A DNA stretch of 64,000 bases, taken from an uncultured Eubacteriales bacterium. Lineage in GTDB: Bacteria > Bacillota > Clostridia > Oscillospirales > Acutalibacteraceae. The DNA is taken from positions 10,516-74,515 of the forward strand of contig CAKTEU010000007.1 of NCBI GenBank assembly GCA_934552855.1. The letters are read 5' to 3'. This document shows, piece after piece, positions 23,928-33,553 of the stretch (positions are counted from its first letter, which is position 1; every line of letters begins with the position of its first letter). Below the pieces are notes generated by a model that saw nothing but the letters and a program-made list of their open reading frames with translations, made no database searches and was not told where the DNA came from. Position numbers and translations under genes: made by a program.

Positions 23928-25175
23928 TTGGAAAAGAAAACCATCGGTTCGTTTATTGCTGTTTTAAGAAAATCGCAAGGCATGACTCAGCGTGAACTTG
24001 CCGAAAAACTCTGCGTTTCCGATAAGGCCGTTTCACGCTGGGAACGAGACGAAACTGCGCCGGATTTAACGCTCATTCCGGTTATTGCGGATATTTTCGG
24101 CGTAACGTGCGATGAAATTCTTCGGGGCGAAAAAATTCAAAACGCAGGCGGCAATATAAATTCGGAAGCCGCACCGAAAAAAAGCAGCGAAAAACAGCTT
24201 AAACATCTTATAAATATGAATCTTGCAAAATTTAAAAAGCAGTTGTGGATTGTTCTCGGCATAACGACTGCGGGCGCAGTTCTTTGCTTGACGCTTTATC
24301 TTGCCGGGTATGCAACTTTCGGTCTTGGTGCGGGAATTGTTTTTGCGATTGCGGCGGCGGTTTGTCTCGGAGTTTTTTCTTCGGGCGCAGCGCTGTTTTC
24401 GGTTGAGAGTGACGAACTTGACGAAGAAAGCGTGTTGTTTTACAAACGGGCAATTTATAAAAAGACTTTCCGCTGTGCTTTGGTTATCACCGCAAGCGTT
24501 TTTTTTGATTTGGGACTTTGTTTTACCGGCTGGTATGCAAACGATTTGATGCTTCCGGTTTTTGCGGCGGTTTATTTTTTAATTCATCTTATTGCGTCTG
24601 CGGTTTTTAACAAAAGCTATTGCGAAAAATTTGGGCTTTCAAAAGCAAAAAGCTACAATGCTGCGTTAAGGCTCAAGACGGTTATTGCAGCTGTCCTTGT
24701 TGCGGCCGTGCTCGGCGGTTCGGTCGCTTTGGTATACAGCCTTCCTTACAGTTGCTTTGAACAGCCGAAAACCTTTGACAGCATTGAAGATTTTCAAAAA
24801 TTCATGAGAGATTACGGCTATGAGGACATACTTTGGATCTCTGAAGACGGCGACGACAGAAACGTTCCGGCGGGTTACAGCAACAGGTATTATCTGACGG
24901 ATGACCCGGACGAATTTAATTGTGTAAGAGAAAAGGTGAATGGCGGTTTAGCTTACGCAGGTGATACCGAAGAAGAATTTTGGTACTACGAAAATAATAA
25001 CGTTCAATCTGTTGACAGTCTCAGTCTTATGGAAATACCGATAAAGTGTTATACCTATGACAGCGGCGCAAAAAAAGACGCAGCTTGCACGACTGCGATT
25101 ATGATTGCAATTGCTCTTTTTGTTCTTGATGTTGTGTTGAGCTTTGTTGTTTATTTTAAAAAGAAAGCGAAATAA
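23928..25175 (+). CDS. XRE-family regulator fused to a multi-helix membrane domain
   Basis: 415 residues from a TTG start after AAAGGAG. Residues 1-65 are a Cro/CI HTH (MTQRELAEKLCVSDKAVSRWERDETAPDLTLIP-like). Residues about 105-290 contain around five membrane helices, then an extracellular region of about 115 residues and a final membrane helix ending in basic residues (YFKKKAK). Such membrane-tethered XRE proteins are common in Clostridia. Target genes are unknown. Confidence 0.88.
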   Translation: MEKKTIGSFIAVLRKSQGMTQRELAEKLCVSDKAVSRWERDETAPDLTLIPVIADIFGVTCDEILRGEKIQNAGGNINSEAAPKKSSEKQLKHLINMNLAKFKKQLWIVLGITTAGAVLCLTLYLAGYATFGLGAGIVFAIAAAVCLGVFSSGAALFSVESDELDEESVLFYKRAIYKKTFRCALVITASVFFDLGLCFTGWYANDLMLPVFAAVYFLIHLIASAVFNKSYCEKFGLSKAKSYNAALRLKTVIAAVLVAAVLGGSVALVYSLPYSCFEQPKTFDSIEDFQKFMRDYGYEDILWISEDGDDRNVPAGYSNRYYLTDDPDEFNCVREKVNGGLAYAGDTEEEFWYYENNNVQSVDSLSLMEIPIKCYTYDSGAKKDAACTTAIMIAIALFVLDVVLSFVVYFKKKAK

Positions 25176-25183
25176 AAAAACAA

Positions 25184-25225
25184 CCCCTGCGGCAACCGTC
25201 AAAGCTGTGCCGCAGGGGATTTTTT
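25184..25225. terminator. Bidirectional terminator
   Basis: Perfect 11-base stem CCCCTGCGGCA/TGCCGCAGGGG with ATTTTTT on the plus side and TTGTTTTTTT on the minus side, between convergent genes. Confidence 0.92.
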
Positions 25226-26682
25226 CAGTCTCCGTAATAAAGAAAACGTTCATTTTTGGGAATTGATTCGCCGTAAGGGGTATAGCTATATCCGTTTTGA
25301 GTGACTTTAATGAGATAATCTTCGTTGTCAAATGTTGCAACAACGATAAAAATGCGTTCCCATGTCATTTTCAGCTTTAAATCCCTTGTGCTTCTGTAAG
25401 TGCATTGACATATTTTGTTTTTTGGAACACTCCACTCAAAGCCGCTTGTGTTTCCGTGTCCCGGATAATATGAAATCAAATCATAGTTTTCGTGTTTTTT
25501 GTCAATAAACAGTTCGGCAGATGAAGAAAAAGTCATATCCTTTTCTTTGTCGGAAAAATTTGAAACTCGAAGAGACGGCCAATACGTACTGCTGCCGCTC
25601 ATGTTTTCAAATTCGATTTCAATTCCCTCAAGCGGATGAATATAAACCTCAACTTCGCACGTCGCTTTTTTGTCTCCGCATTTTGCCGTTATAGTTGCCG
25701 TGCCTTCGTCAATTGCGGTAACATTTCCGTTTTTGTCAACTTTCGCAACTGAGCTGTCACTCGATGACCAAACAACTTTTCTTGAAGTATCCGAGGGAAC
25801 AACCGTTGCATTAAGCTTGGTGTGGTTAAAGTTTTTCTTTCGGTCGCCGCTGTAAAGTGTAACAAACGGTTTTGAAAGAAAAATTGTTTGAATCGGCTTC
25901 GGCTTGTTTACTGTAACATTAATAACAACTTTTTCGGTTTTGGCTTCGTTTGAAAGTGTAATTTTGGTCTTTCCGGATTTCAAGCTTGTTATGAACAGAT
26001 AAATATTGTTTTTGTTCCAGCCGGTTCCCCATTTGCATGAAATGATTTCCGGATTTTCAACCTTGAAATAAATGAGGTCGTTTCCGGTATATGTGACGGT
26101 AAGTGTTTTTTCGTCTTTAATTTTAATGTTCTTTTCTTTAACGCTGAATTTTCCCGGCTTTGTGACGGTGATTTTGCAGGTATAGCTTTTTGAACCGAGA
26201 AAGGCGGTGATTTTTGCTGTTCCTTTTGAAATGCCTTTAACAACGCCTTTTTGGTTAACTGCCGCAATTTTTGTGTTGTCTGAAGACCATTTTGCATTTC
26301 TTGTTGTTCCGTTCAGTTTAAGCGCGAGCGTTTTGCCGACTATGACATAATCGTTTTTTGCAGAAAGAAAAGGTTTTTCAACGGTGACCATGCATTTAAA
26401 AACTTTCTTTCCAAGCGTTGCGGTTATCTCTGTCGTTCCTTTTGAAACGCCCGAAACAATGCCATTTTTGCTCACAAGGGCAATCTTTTTGTTTGAAGAC
26501 TTCCAAACGGGAGATTTTTTTGTTCCCAAAAGCTTCAGCTGATACGTTTGACCGACAGAAATGGCAACGCCGGTTTTGTTGAGCCTGATTTCATGAGCCG
26601 CACCGATGGCAAAAGAAAACAGCGTAAAAGAAAGTATAAATGTAAGCACCGCCGAAAGAAATTTTTTACAAAGTGATTTCAT
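25225..26682 (-). CDS. Secreted protein with Big_2 Ig-like domains
   Basis: 485 residues, signal peptide to about residue 28 (FLSAVLTFILSFTLFSFAIGAA). Two Big_2 repeats at about 30-180 (SPVWKSSNKKIALVSKNGIV; NAKWSSDNTKIAAVNQKGVV), a divergent Ig-like segment at 180-265, another Big_2 at about 270-355 (VVWSSSDSSVAKVDKNGNVT), and a C-terminal domain of 130 residues rich in aromatic residues and not recognised. No anchor motif. It lies 35 bases after the transglutaminase-like protein gene on the same strand, so the two are probably co-expressed on the cell surface. Confidence 0.85.
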   Translation of the reverse strand: MKSLCKKFLSAVLTFILSFTLFSFAIGAAHEIRLNKTGVAISVGQTYQLKLLGTKKSPVWKSSNKKIALVSKNGIVSGVSKGTTEITATLGKKVFKCMVTVEKPFLSAKNDYVIVGKTLALKLNGTTRNAKWSSDNTKIAAVNQKGVVKGISKGTAKITAFLGSKSYTCKITVTKPGKFSVKEKNIKIKDEKTLTVTYTGNDLIYFKVENPEIISCKWGTGWNKNNIYLFITSLKSGKTKITLSNEAKTEKVVINVTVNKPKPIQTIFLSKPFVTLYSGDRKKNFNHTKLNATVVPSDTSRKVVWSSSDSSVAKVDKNGNVTAIDEGTATITAKCGDKKATCEVEVYIHPLEGIEIEFENMSGSSTYWPSLRVSNFSDKEKDMTFSSSAELFIDKKHENYDLISYYPGHGNTSGFEWSVPKNKICQCTYRSTRDLKLKMTWERIFIVVATFDNEDYLIKVTQNGYSYTPYGESIPKNERFLYYGD

Positions 26683-26717
26683 TTTTCTTCACATTCCCGA
26701 TAAAAACTGTTTTTGCG

Positions 26718-28817
26718 TCAAATTCCGAGATACTTTTTATTTTTGATGTATCCGCTCGTTTCGCTGTAAGGCGTAAGGAAATAATGCCAGTTTCCGTCGC
26801 AGTCATAATTTCCGGTTTCCATAAGATAAACACGGCCGTTGATGTTGACCTCGCACCAAAAATGCTGCCAGATACGGCCCGTTGAGCGGCTTCCTCTGTA
26901 GCCTTGAATAAGATAAGCGTCATAGCCGAGATATGCCATCATTTCCGCCATTGCTCCGTTATATTGAACGCATTGACCGAGCTTATAGGTGAAAACCGCA
27001 TCGGCATAACCTTTGCCGCAAATTTTGTTCCAGTTGTTTCCCGTTGCGTAGATTACGTTTTTATTGATCCAATTGAGCGTGTAGCGAAGCTTTTCTTCAC
27101 GTGACATATTCTTTTTAAAATGCTTATCGGCAAATTTTTTGAGCACCTGCATATCACGCTTTGAAATTGTGTATGTGTAATAGGTTGTTTTTACGCCCTG
27201 GGTGTTATAGACTTTTATGCTGTCTCTTTTTTTAAGCTGTGCGCCGGCAAGAATTGTTGAAGGCGTGTCGCTGCGGCAATACGAGCCGTCAAGGCTGTAA
27301 TAGGTTTTGTTCCCGATTTTTTTATAGGCACGAACGGTGTAATAGTAATTATACTTAACCGAAATTGTTTTGTCGGTGAAAGTGCAAAGGTTATTTTTGT
27401 TGAGCACCGCAACTTTTTTTGCGCCGGAAAGGCTCGTCTTTTTAACCGTTCGGCGATAGATTATGTAACCGTCGGCCTTTGCGTTTTTTGTCCACTTGAG
27501 TTTGATTGAGTTTTTATAAAGTACGCCCGTGACCTTCGGCTGAAAAAGGGGAGTTGTGACAGAGACGGTGACGGCCGTTCCGCTGTAATTTTTGCCGTTT
27601 GCCGAAACAACGGGAACAATTCTGTATGTATATTTTGTAAGCTGAGAAGTGTTTTTGTCGGTGAAGCTTCCGTATGAACCGCCGGAACATTTTCCGATAT
27701 AGACATACTTTTTCTGCTTTGCATCGTAACGATAGACGTTGAACTGTTTGATTGGGCAAAAGTAATATTTTTCAAAGCCCCAAAAAAGCGAAACGGTTGC
27801 GTCGGCATTGGCTTCGATTGTTGGGGAGTCCACCGGCGGAACGATGATTTTGAAAGTGAACGTTTTTGTTCCCGTGTAATGTTCTCCGATAAAAGTGAGT
27901 GTTGCCGTTGCCGCTCCGGGATAGGTGTTGTTTGAATAGGTCACCTCAAAATCTTCGTCTTCATAAAGATAGTTATCATTATACCTGACTTCAAAATAGA
28001 GTCTGTGGTCATAGCCGTCATATTCAAAAACGGTTTCGTCAACGTTTATCGAAATTTTTTCGGCAGGGACTTTTGTGATTGAAAAAGCTTTTTCTGCCGA
28101 ACCGACATATTCGCCGAGACCCGTTACGGTGACATATGCCGTGCCGACATCAAGGTTATTGCGGTATGAGACCGTGTAATCCACGTCTTCAATAAGTGTT
28201 CTTCCGTCAACGCTGACGGTTACGGAAGGCTCGATATCTTCAGAGGTATAGATAAAGCTGTTTGCGGAAAGTTTAATGCTGTCCGCTGTTATGGCGGAAT
28301 AATATTTGATTTTAAAGCCGTTTTTCTTTGCATAGGCTTCGGCATAACTGCCTTTTACGCAGCCGATTGTGAAGTTTTCGATTTTTTTAACTTCGGGTTC
28401 GGTTCGGTCGTCTTCGTCGTCCCAATACATCTCTTCGCCCTGATAGTAGCCGACATTTTCAATTTCGGTAACGGTTGACGGAATGAAAAGCTCTTTGACG
28501 CTGTTATATACAAACGGTTCTGTTTTTATTGAAGTAACGGTGAATGCCGTGCAGTCTTCGTCCCAATTTTCAAAAAGATAAACCGTTTGAGGAACAAAGG
28601 CTTTTTCGGTTGTGTCATAGTCATCAATGCGAGTTATCATTGCCTTTTTTTCAAAGCGGTCAGCAACCCATTCAAAACAAAATTCGGTGTTGTTTGTTTC
28701 ATAGGAATCGTAATAAACCGTTTCGCTGTCCCACGCACCGAAAGCCGAAACGCACAAAACCGCTGCGGCAAAAACGGCAAAAAACAGAGTAAAAATCGAT
28801 TTTTGGATTTTTTTCAT
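26718..28817 (-). CDS. Large secreted protein with transglutaminase-like domain
   Basis: 699 residues, signal peptide (SIFTLFFAVFAAAVLCVSAFG). An N-terminal region resembles a BspA-type leucine-rich segment (SVKELFIPSTVTEI, then SYAEAYAKKNGFKIKYY); then two MBG-like Ig domains (about 190-355), two fibronectin-III-like domains (about 360-540) and a C-terminal transglutaminase-like domain with the complete triad C616 (GQCVQYNG), H652 (WQHFWCEV) and D672 (ETGNYD). Such domains act as cysteine proteases or cross-linkers on the surface. Followed by the Big_2 protein gene. Confidence 0.85.
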   Translation of the reverse strand: MKKIQKSIFTLFFAVFAAAVLCVSAFGAWDSETVYYDSYETNNTEFCFEWVADRFEKKAMITRIDDYDTTEKAFVPQTVYLFENWDEDCTAFTVTSIKTEPFVYNSVKELFIPSTVTEIENVGYYQGEEMYWDDEDDRTEPEVKKIENFTIGCVKGSYAEAYAKKNGFKIKYYSAITADSIKLSANSFIYTSEDIEPSVTVSVDGRTLIEDVDYTVSYRNNLDVGTAYVTVTGLGEYVGSAEKAFSITKVPAEKISINVDETVFEYDGYDHRLYFEVRYNDNYLYEDEDFEVTYSNNTYPGAATATLTFIGEHYTGTKTFTFKIIVPPVDSPTIEANADATVSLFWGFEKYYFCPIKQFNVYRYDAKQKKYVYIGKCSGGSYGSFTDKNTSQLTKYTYRIVPVVSANGKNYSGTAVTVSVTTPLFQPKVTGVLYKNSIKLKWTKNAKADGYIIYRRTVKKTSLSGAKKVAVLNKNNLCTFTDKTISVKYNYYYTVRAYKKIGNKTYYSLDGSYCRSDTPSTILAGAQLKKRDSIKVYNTQGVKTTYYTYTISKRDMQVLKKFADKHFKKNMSREEKLRYTLNWINKNVIYATGNNWNKICGKGYADAVFTYKLGQCVQYNGAMAEMMAYLGYDAYLIQGYRGSRSTGRIWQHFWCEVNINGRVYLMETGNYDCDGNWHYFLTPYSETSGYIKNKKYLGI

Positions 28818-28984
28818 AGTGCTTTTCCTTTCGTTTTAAAAGTCTGTAAATTTAATTATAACACGGAATTTCTGAATTGGCAACGGGAAATTACAAAAAG
28901 GGACGCAAAAAAAAGAATTTATTGGTTTTTTTTAATGAAAAACAATATTTCGCCTTTTCATACGCAAAATATTCAAAGAAAGGC

Positions 28985-29110
28985 TTTACTTTTTTTTATC
29001 TTCATGTTATAATCTTTCAGCGTTATGCCTGCTTCCCGGTTTTCGGACAAAGCCCAAAAGGGCGTTTCACCGACCGTTTACTGAGGGTACGGCAAAGCAA
29101 ATATTTTTTA
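28985..29110 (+). promoter_or_regulatory. rpsO promoter and structured leader
   Basis: TTTACT (28985-28990), 17 bases, TATAAT (29008-29013). The following 100-base leader folds as CGGTTTTCGG...CCGACCG enclosing GCCC-AAAA-GGGC (about 29036-29077). In many bacteria S15 represses its own mRNA through such leaders; that role here is inference. Confidence 0.6.
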
Positions 29111-29123
29111 TGAGGTGAAAACC

Positions 29124-29390
29124 ATGATTTCAAAAGAAGAAAAAACCAAGATCATCGAAGAATACGCAACTCATGAGGGCGACACCGGTTCACCGGAAGT
29201 TCAGATTGCTGTTCTCACAAGCAGAATCAACACTCTCACAGAGCACCTTAAAACCAACAAGAAGGATCACCATTCACGCCGCGGCCTTCTTAAAATGGTT
29301 GGTCACAGAAGAAACCTTCTTGCATACCTTCAGAAAAAGGATATTGAAAGATATCGTTCAATCGTTGCAAGACTCGGTCTTCGTAAATAA
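29124..29390 (+). CDS. rpsO: 30S ribosomal protein S15
   Basis: 88 residues, full length. Primary 16S rRNA-binding protein of the small subunit platform. Carries the conserved TGSPEVQIAVLTSRINTLTEHLK and KKDHHSRRGLLKMVGHRRNLL blocks. Start at 29124 follows GAGGTGA. Placed immediately before pnp as in most bacteria. Confidence 0.98.
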   Translation: MISKEEKTKIIEEYATHEGDTGSPEVQIAVLTSRINTLTEHLKTNKKDHHSRRGLLKMVGHRRNLLAYLQKKDIERYRSIVARLGLRK

Positions 29391-29401
29391 TTGCGTCATT
29401 T

Positions 29402-29461
29402 CGGCAGGCACGGTGAAAGCCGCGCCTGCCGTTTGAACAGTTTCGGCAGAGTTTGCCGAAA
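29402..29461 (+). other. Two hairpins in the rpsO-pnp spacer
   Basis: CGGCAGGC/GCCTGCCG (29402-29431) and TTTCGGCA/TGCCGAAA (29441-29461). Neither has a clear T-run, so they may be RNA processing sites rather than terminators; pnp mRNA processing in this spacer is known in other bacteria. Confidence 0.6.
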
Positions 29462-29607
29462 ATTACAGGCACACTGATTTTGTAAAAGTTCGTGAGTGTT
29501 TTCGGATTAGCACTAAATTGAACGTCCGTTTTTTGAAAAAGGGCGCTGAATTTATTGCTAAAGCCGTGCCTCACGAGAAAGAATATTATATAAAGTGAGG
29601 TTAAATT

Positions 29608-31800
29608 ATGTTCCCTGATTTCAGAAAGTTTGAAACCACTCTTGCAGGAAGCCCCCTTGTTGTTGAAACCGGAAAAATGGCCGGTCTTGCAGGCGGCTCA
29701 TGCCTTATCCGTTACGGCGAAACAGAAATTCTTTGCACCGCAACCATGTCCGCAAAACCCAGAGAAGGCGTTGACTTTTTCCCGCTTTCCGTTGATTTTG
29801 AAGAAAAACTTTACTCTGTCGGAAGAATCCCCGGCTCTTTCCAAAGAAGAGAAGGCAGAGCAAGCGAAAAGGCAACCCTTTGCTCAAGAGTTATCGACCG
29901 CCCGATTCGTCCGCTTTTCCCGAAGGACATGAGAAACGATGTTGGCGTTGTTGCAACTGTTATGTCGGTTGACCCCGACTGCCTTCCGGAAATCACCGCA
30001 ATGATCGGTGTTTCGGTTGCAATTTCAATCTCGGAAATTCCGTGGGACGGACCTATCAGCGGCGTTTCAGTCGGCCTTGTTGACGGAAAGTTTGTAATTA
30101 ACCCGACCGAAGCCGAAAGAGAAAAGTCGGAAATGGCCGTTACCGTTGCTTCAACTTCGGATCTTGTTGCAATGATTGAAGCCGGTGCAAAGGAAGTTGA
30201 CAACGAAACCATGTTTGACGGCATTATGTATGCCCACAAAGTCAATCAGGAAGTTGTTGAATTTATCAAGATGATTCAAAAGGAAGTCGGAAAAGAAAAG
30301 ATTCCGTTTGAATCACAGGAAGTTCCGCACGATATGTTTGAGGCCGTTAAGGACTTTGCAATCGACGACGTTAAGGCTGCCCTTGACACCGACGACAAGA
30401 GAGTTCGTGACGAAAGACTCAAACCCGTATACGAAAAAGTTCACGAAAAGTTTGACGAAGTATATCCCGAACAGGCTGAAAAAATTGACGAATGTCTTTA
30501 TAAGCTTCAAAAGTTTGTTGTTCGCCGCTGGCTTCTTGATGAAGGCAAGCGTGTTGACGGCAGAGGAATCAACGATATGCGTCCGCTCGATGCCGAAATT
30601 GACCTTCTTTCTCGTGTTCATGGTTCGGGTATGTTCACAAGAGGTCAGACTCAGGTTCTCACCGTAACCACCCTCGGAACAATGAGCGACGCTCAGCTTC
30701 TTGACGGACTTGACAACGAAACCACAAAGAGATATATCCATCATTATAACTTCCCGTCATATTCGGTTGGCGAAACAAGACCTTCAAGAGGTCCCGGAAG
30801 ACGTGAAATCGGCCACGGCGCACTTGCAGAAAGGGCTCTTCTTCCCGTAATCCCCTCGGTTGAAGAATTCCCGTATACAATCCGCCTTGTTTCCGAAGTT
30901 CTTTCTTCAAACGGTTCAACCTCGCAGGCTTCCGTTTGCGGTTCAACCCTTTCGCTCATGGCTGCCGGCGTACCCATCAAAGCTCCCGTTGCCGGTATCT
31001 CCTGCGGTCTTATCACCGAGGGTGAACGCTTCATGACAATGGTTGACATTCAGGGTCTTGAAGACTTCTTCGGCGATATGGACTTCAAAGTTGCCGGTAC
31101 CAAAAAAGGTATCACAGCAATTCAGATGGACCTTAAAATTCACGGTCTTACCCCGGCAATCATTAAGGAAGCCCTTGAAAAGACCTATGACGCACGCTGC
31201 AAGATTCTTGACGAAGTTATTCTTCCCTGCATTGCAGAGCCGAGAAAAGAACTTTCAAAGTACGCTCCGAAGATGCTCATGACGAAGATTGATCCGGACA
31301 AGATCGGCGACGTTATCGGCAAGCAGGGCAAGGTTATTCAGAAAATCTGCGCCGAATGTGACTGCAAGGTTGACGTTGAAGAAGACGGTTCAATCTATGT
31401 TTCCGCTCTTGACCTTGACAATGCAAAGCGTGCACTCACAATCATTGAAACAATTGCAAACGACCCCGAAGTCGGTGCAATTTTCCGCGGCGTTGTTACA
31501 AGACTTATGAGCTTTGGCGCATTTGTTGAAATTGCTCCGGGCAAAGAAGGCCTTGTTCACATCAGCAAGCTTGACGTTAAGCGTGTTGAAAAGGTTGAAG
31601 ACTGCGTTGCAGTCGGCGATGAAGTAATCGTTAAGGTTATTGAAATTGACGACCAGGGAAGAATCAATCTTTCACGCCGTGACGCTCTCATTGAAATTGA
31701 GGGACTTACTCCCGAAGATGACGGCGAACAGCAGGAAAGAAGACCTTCAAGAGGTCACGGTTCTCGCAGAAACGGCGGAGACAGAAGAGACCGCAGATAA
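29608..31800 (+). CDS. pnp: Polyribonucleotide nucleotidyltransferase (PNPase)
   Basis: 730 residues, full length. Phosphorolytic 3'-5' exoribonuclease of mRNA decay. Two RNase PH domains (VETGKMAGLAGGSCLIRYG..; GRGINDMRPLDAEIDLL..TRGQTQVLTVTTLG; catalytic SVGETRPSRGPGRREIGHGA), then KH (IGDVIGKQGKVIQKI) and S1 (VTRLMSFGAFVEIAPGKEGLVHISKL) domains. The tail is Arg/Gly-rich (ERRPSRGHGSRRNGGDRRDRR), probably an extra RNA-binding tail. Confidence 0.98.
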   Translation: MFPDFRKFETTLAGSPLVVETGKMAGLAGGSCLIRYGETEILCTATMSAKPREGVDFFPLSVDFEEKLYSVGRIPGSFQRREGRASEKATLCSRVIDRPIRPLFPKDMRNDVGVVATVMSVDPDCLPEITAMIGVSVAISISEIPWDGPISGVSVGLVDGKFVINPTEAEREKSEMAVTVASTSDLVAMIEAGAKEVDNETMFDGIMYAHKVNQEVVEFIKMIQKEVGKEKIPFESQEVPHDMFEAVKDFAIDDVKAALDTDDKRVRDERLKPVYEKVHEKFDEVYPEQAEKIDECLYKLQKFVVRRWLLDEGKRVDGRGINDMRPLDAEIDLLSRVHGSGMFTRGQTQVLTVTTLGTMSDAQLLDGLDNETTKRYIHHYNFPSYSVGETRPSRGPGRREIGHGALAERALLPVIPSVEEFPYTIRLVSEVLSSNGSTSQASVCGSTLSLMAAGVPIKAPVAGISCGLITEGERFMTMVDIQGLEDFFGDMDFKVAGTKKGITAIQMDLKIHGLTPAIIKEALEKTYDARCKILDEVILPCIAEPRKELSKYAPKMLMTKIDPDKIGDVIGKQGKVIQKICAECDCKVDVEEDGSIYVSALDLDNAKRALTIIETIANDPEVGAIFRGVVTRLMSFGAFVEIAPGKEGLVHISKLDVKRVEKVEDCVAVGDEVIVKVIEIDDQGRINLSRRDALIEIEGLTPEDDGEQQERRPSRGHGSRRNGGDRRDRR

Positions 31801-31827
31801 AAACTGACTCAATATAAACGAATATAA

Positions 31828-31871
31828 GGGGGTTGTTGCATGGGTGTTTGCCCGTTGCAGCAGCCCCGTTT
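31828..31871 (+). terminator. Terminator of pnp
   Basis: GGGGTTGTTGCA/TGCAGCAGCCCC stem (two G-T pairs) followed by GTTTTG. The rest of 31872-32013 is an AT-rich stretch with GATAA/ACAATAG-type short repeats and no recognised element. Confidence 0.75.
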
Positions 31872-32013
31872 TGCAAATATGACGGTTTGTCTAAGTGTCG
31901 GCTAAACATCACACGTTAGACAATAGACAATAGATAAGAGATAACGGATAATAGGATATATGGATACTAAAAACACACTAACCCCAAAAACTATATGTAA
32001 AGGAATGATTACA

Positions 32014-32619
32014 ATGAAAAGCAAAAACAACCTTTTCTTTCTCACACTTTCGGCGGTTTTCATTGCAATAATTGCAGTAATGACCTTGACACCGATCGGA
32101 TATCTCAAATTCGGAATTATTGAAATCACTCTGATTGCAATCCCCGTTGCTTTTGGCGGAACACTTCTTGGAAAATGGGGCGGACTTTTGCTGGGAACGG
32201 CTTTCGGCGTTTCAAGCTTTATTCAGTGCTTTGGTGCAAGCGCATTCGGTGCAACGCTCCTTTCAATCAGCCCCGTCAAAACTTTTCTCGTTTGTATGCT
32301 TCCGAGAATGGCACTCGGCTTTTTCTCGGCGTGGATTTTTGAAGTGATGAGCAAAAAGGTCAACGTTTCAGTCAGCGGAATTGTTTCCTTCCTTTCCGCC
32401 GCAATAATCAACACTGTCGGCTTTGTTGGCCTTCTTGCCGTATTCTTCTATAAAACGGAGTATATTCAGTCGATTGCCGAACAGCTTGGCGCAACGAATA
32501 TTCTTATGTTTGCCGCCCTTTTTGCCGGTACGAACGCTGTTGTTGAGGCGATTGCCTGCGGTGCCTGCGGTTCGTTTTTGGCTCCGCTTTCAAAAAAGCT
32601 TAAGTCACAGGTAAGATAA
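32014..32619 (+). CDS. ECF transporter S component
   Basis: 201 residues, six predicted membrane helices, with N-terminal LTLSAVFIAIIAVMTLTPIGYL and the conserved FGGTLLGKWGGLLLGTAFG segment typical of ECF S components. AAAGGA ribosome site before ATG at 32014. Uses a shared ATPase/EcfT module that is not next to it. The GYLKFGIIEITLIAIPVA pattern recalls pantothenate-type S components, but the substrate cannot be assigned. Confidence 0.88.
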   Translation: MKSKNNLFFLTLSAVFIAIIAVMTLTPIGYLKFGIIEITLIAIPVAFGGTLLGKWGGLLLGTAFGVSSFIQCFGASAFGATLLSISPVKTFLVCMLPRMALGFFSAWIFEVMSKKVNVSVSGIVSFLSAAIINTVGFVGLLAVFFYKTEYIQSIAEQLGATNILMFAALFAGTNAVVEAIACGACGSFLAPLSKKLKSQVR

Positions 32620-32653
32620 GTTTGCGTTTTTGTTTAAAATAAGGAAGTTTTCA

Positions 32654-33553
32654 ATGCAAAAAGAAAAAAATAATGATATAATGTTTTCAAAGGCGAAGCT
32701 TGCTTTGGCAATGGTCGTTTTCGGAACAATCGGAATTTTTATAAGGTATATTCCGTTTCCGTCAAGCTTTATTGCAATGACACGAGGCTTTTCGGGCGTT
32801 GTATTTTTGTTTTTGCTTAACCTTTTCAGAAAAAAGAAAATCGATTTTTCAGCGGTGAGGAAGAACATTTGGGTTCTTCTTGCCTCGGGTGCGGCAATCG
32901 GAGTTAACTGGATTTTGCTTTTTGAAGCGTATAACTATACCTCGGTTGCAACCGCAACGCTTTGCTATTATCTTGCGCCGATTTTTGTTACGCTCGCTTC
33001 TCCGTTTGTTCTCAAAGAAAAGCTTACGGTGAAAAAATTTTTGTGCGCACTTTGTGCGCTTGTCGGAATGGTTTTTGTTTCCGGTGTTTTTGAAAGCGGC
33101 GGCGTTCAAAAAAGCGACTTCACCGGCATACTTCTCGGAACGGGAGCTGCCGTGTTTTACGCAACAGTTATGCTGCTCAACAAAAAGCTTAAAGACATAG
33201 GTGATATCGACAGAACGATTTTTCAGCTTCTCTTTGCGTCAACAGTTGTTACTCCTTACGTTTTTCTGACCGAAAATGTTGTGACGTTTGATTACAGCGT
33301 GAAAGCCGTTGTTCTTCTTTTGATTGTCGGCGTTGTTCACACGGGATTTTCGTATACGCTTTACTTCGGTTCTGTCGGAAAGCTTCCGGCGCAAACATCG
33401 GCACTTTTCAGCTATATTGACCCTGTTGTTGCAATTTTCCTTTCGGCAATCGTGCTCAAAGAGGGGCTTTCTGCGTTTGACATCATAGGAGCCGTACTCA
33501 TTCTCGGTTCAACGCTTTTCGGCGAAATTAACTTTAAGAGGGATAAAAAATGA
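32654..33553 (+). CDS. EamA/DMT-family transporter
   Basis: 299 residues, ten membrane helices in two EamA repeats (ALAMVVFGTIGIFIRYIPFPS..; TGILLGTGAAVFYATVMLLNKKL). Drug/metabolite exporter superfamily; substrate unknown. Start at 32654 after AAGGAAG. Its stop overlaps the era start by four bases, an uncommon coupling for this otherwise conserved housekeeping operon. Confidence 0.92.
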   Translation: MQKEKNNDIMFSKAKLALAMVVFGTIGIFIRYIPFPSSFIAMTRGFSGVVFLFLLNLFRKKKIDFSAVRKNIWVLLASGAAIGVNWILLFEAYNYTSVATATLCYYLAPIFVTLASPFVLKEKLTVKKFLCALCALVGMVFVSGVFESGGVQKSDFTGILLGTGAAVFYATVMLLNKKLKDIGDIDRTIFQLLFASTVVTPYVFLTENVVTFDYSVKAVVLLLIVGVVHTGFSYTLYFGSVGKLPAQTSALFSYIDPVVAIFLSAIVLKEGLSAFDIIGAVLILGSTLFGEINFKRDKK

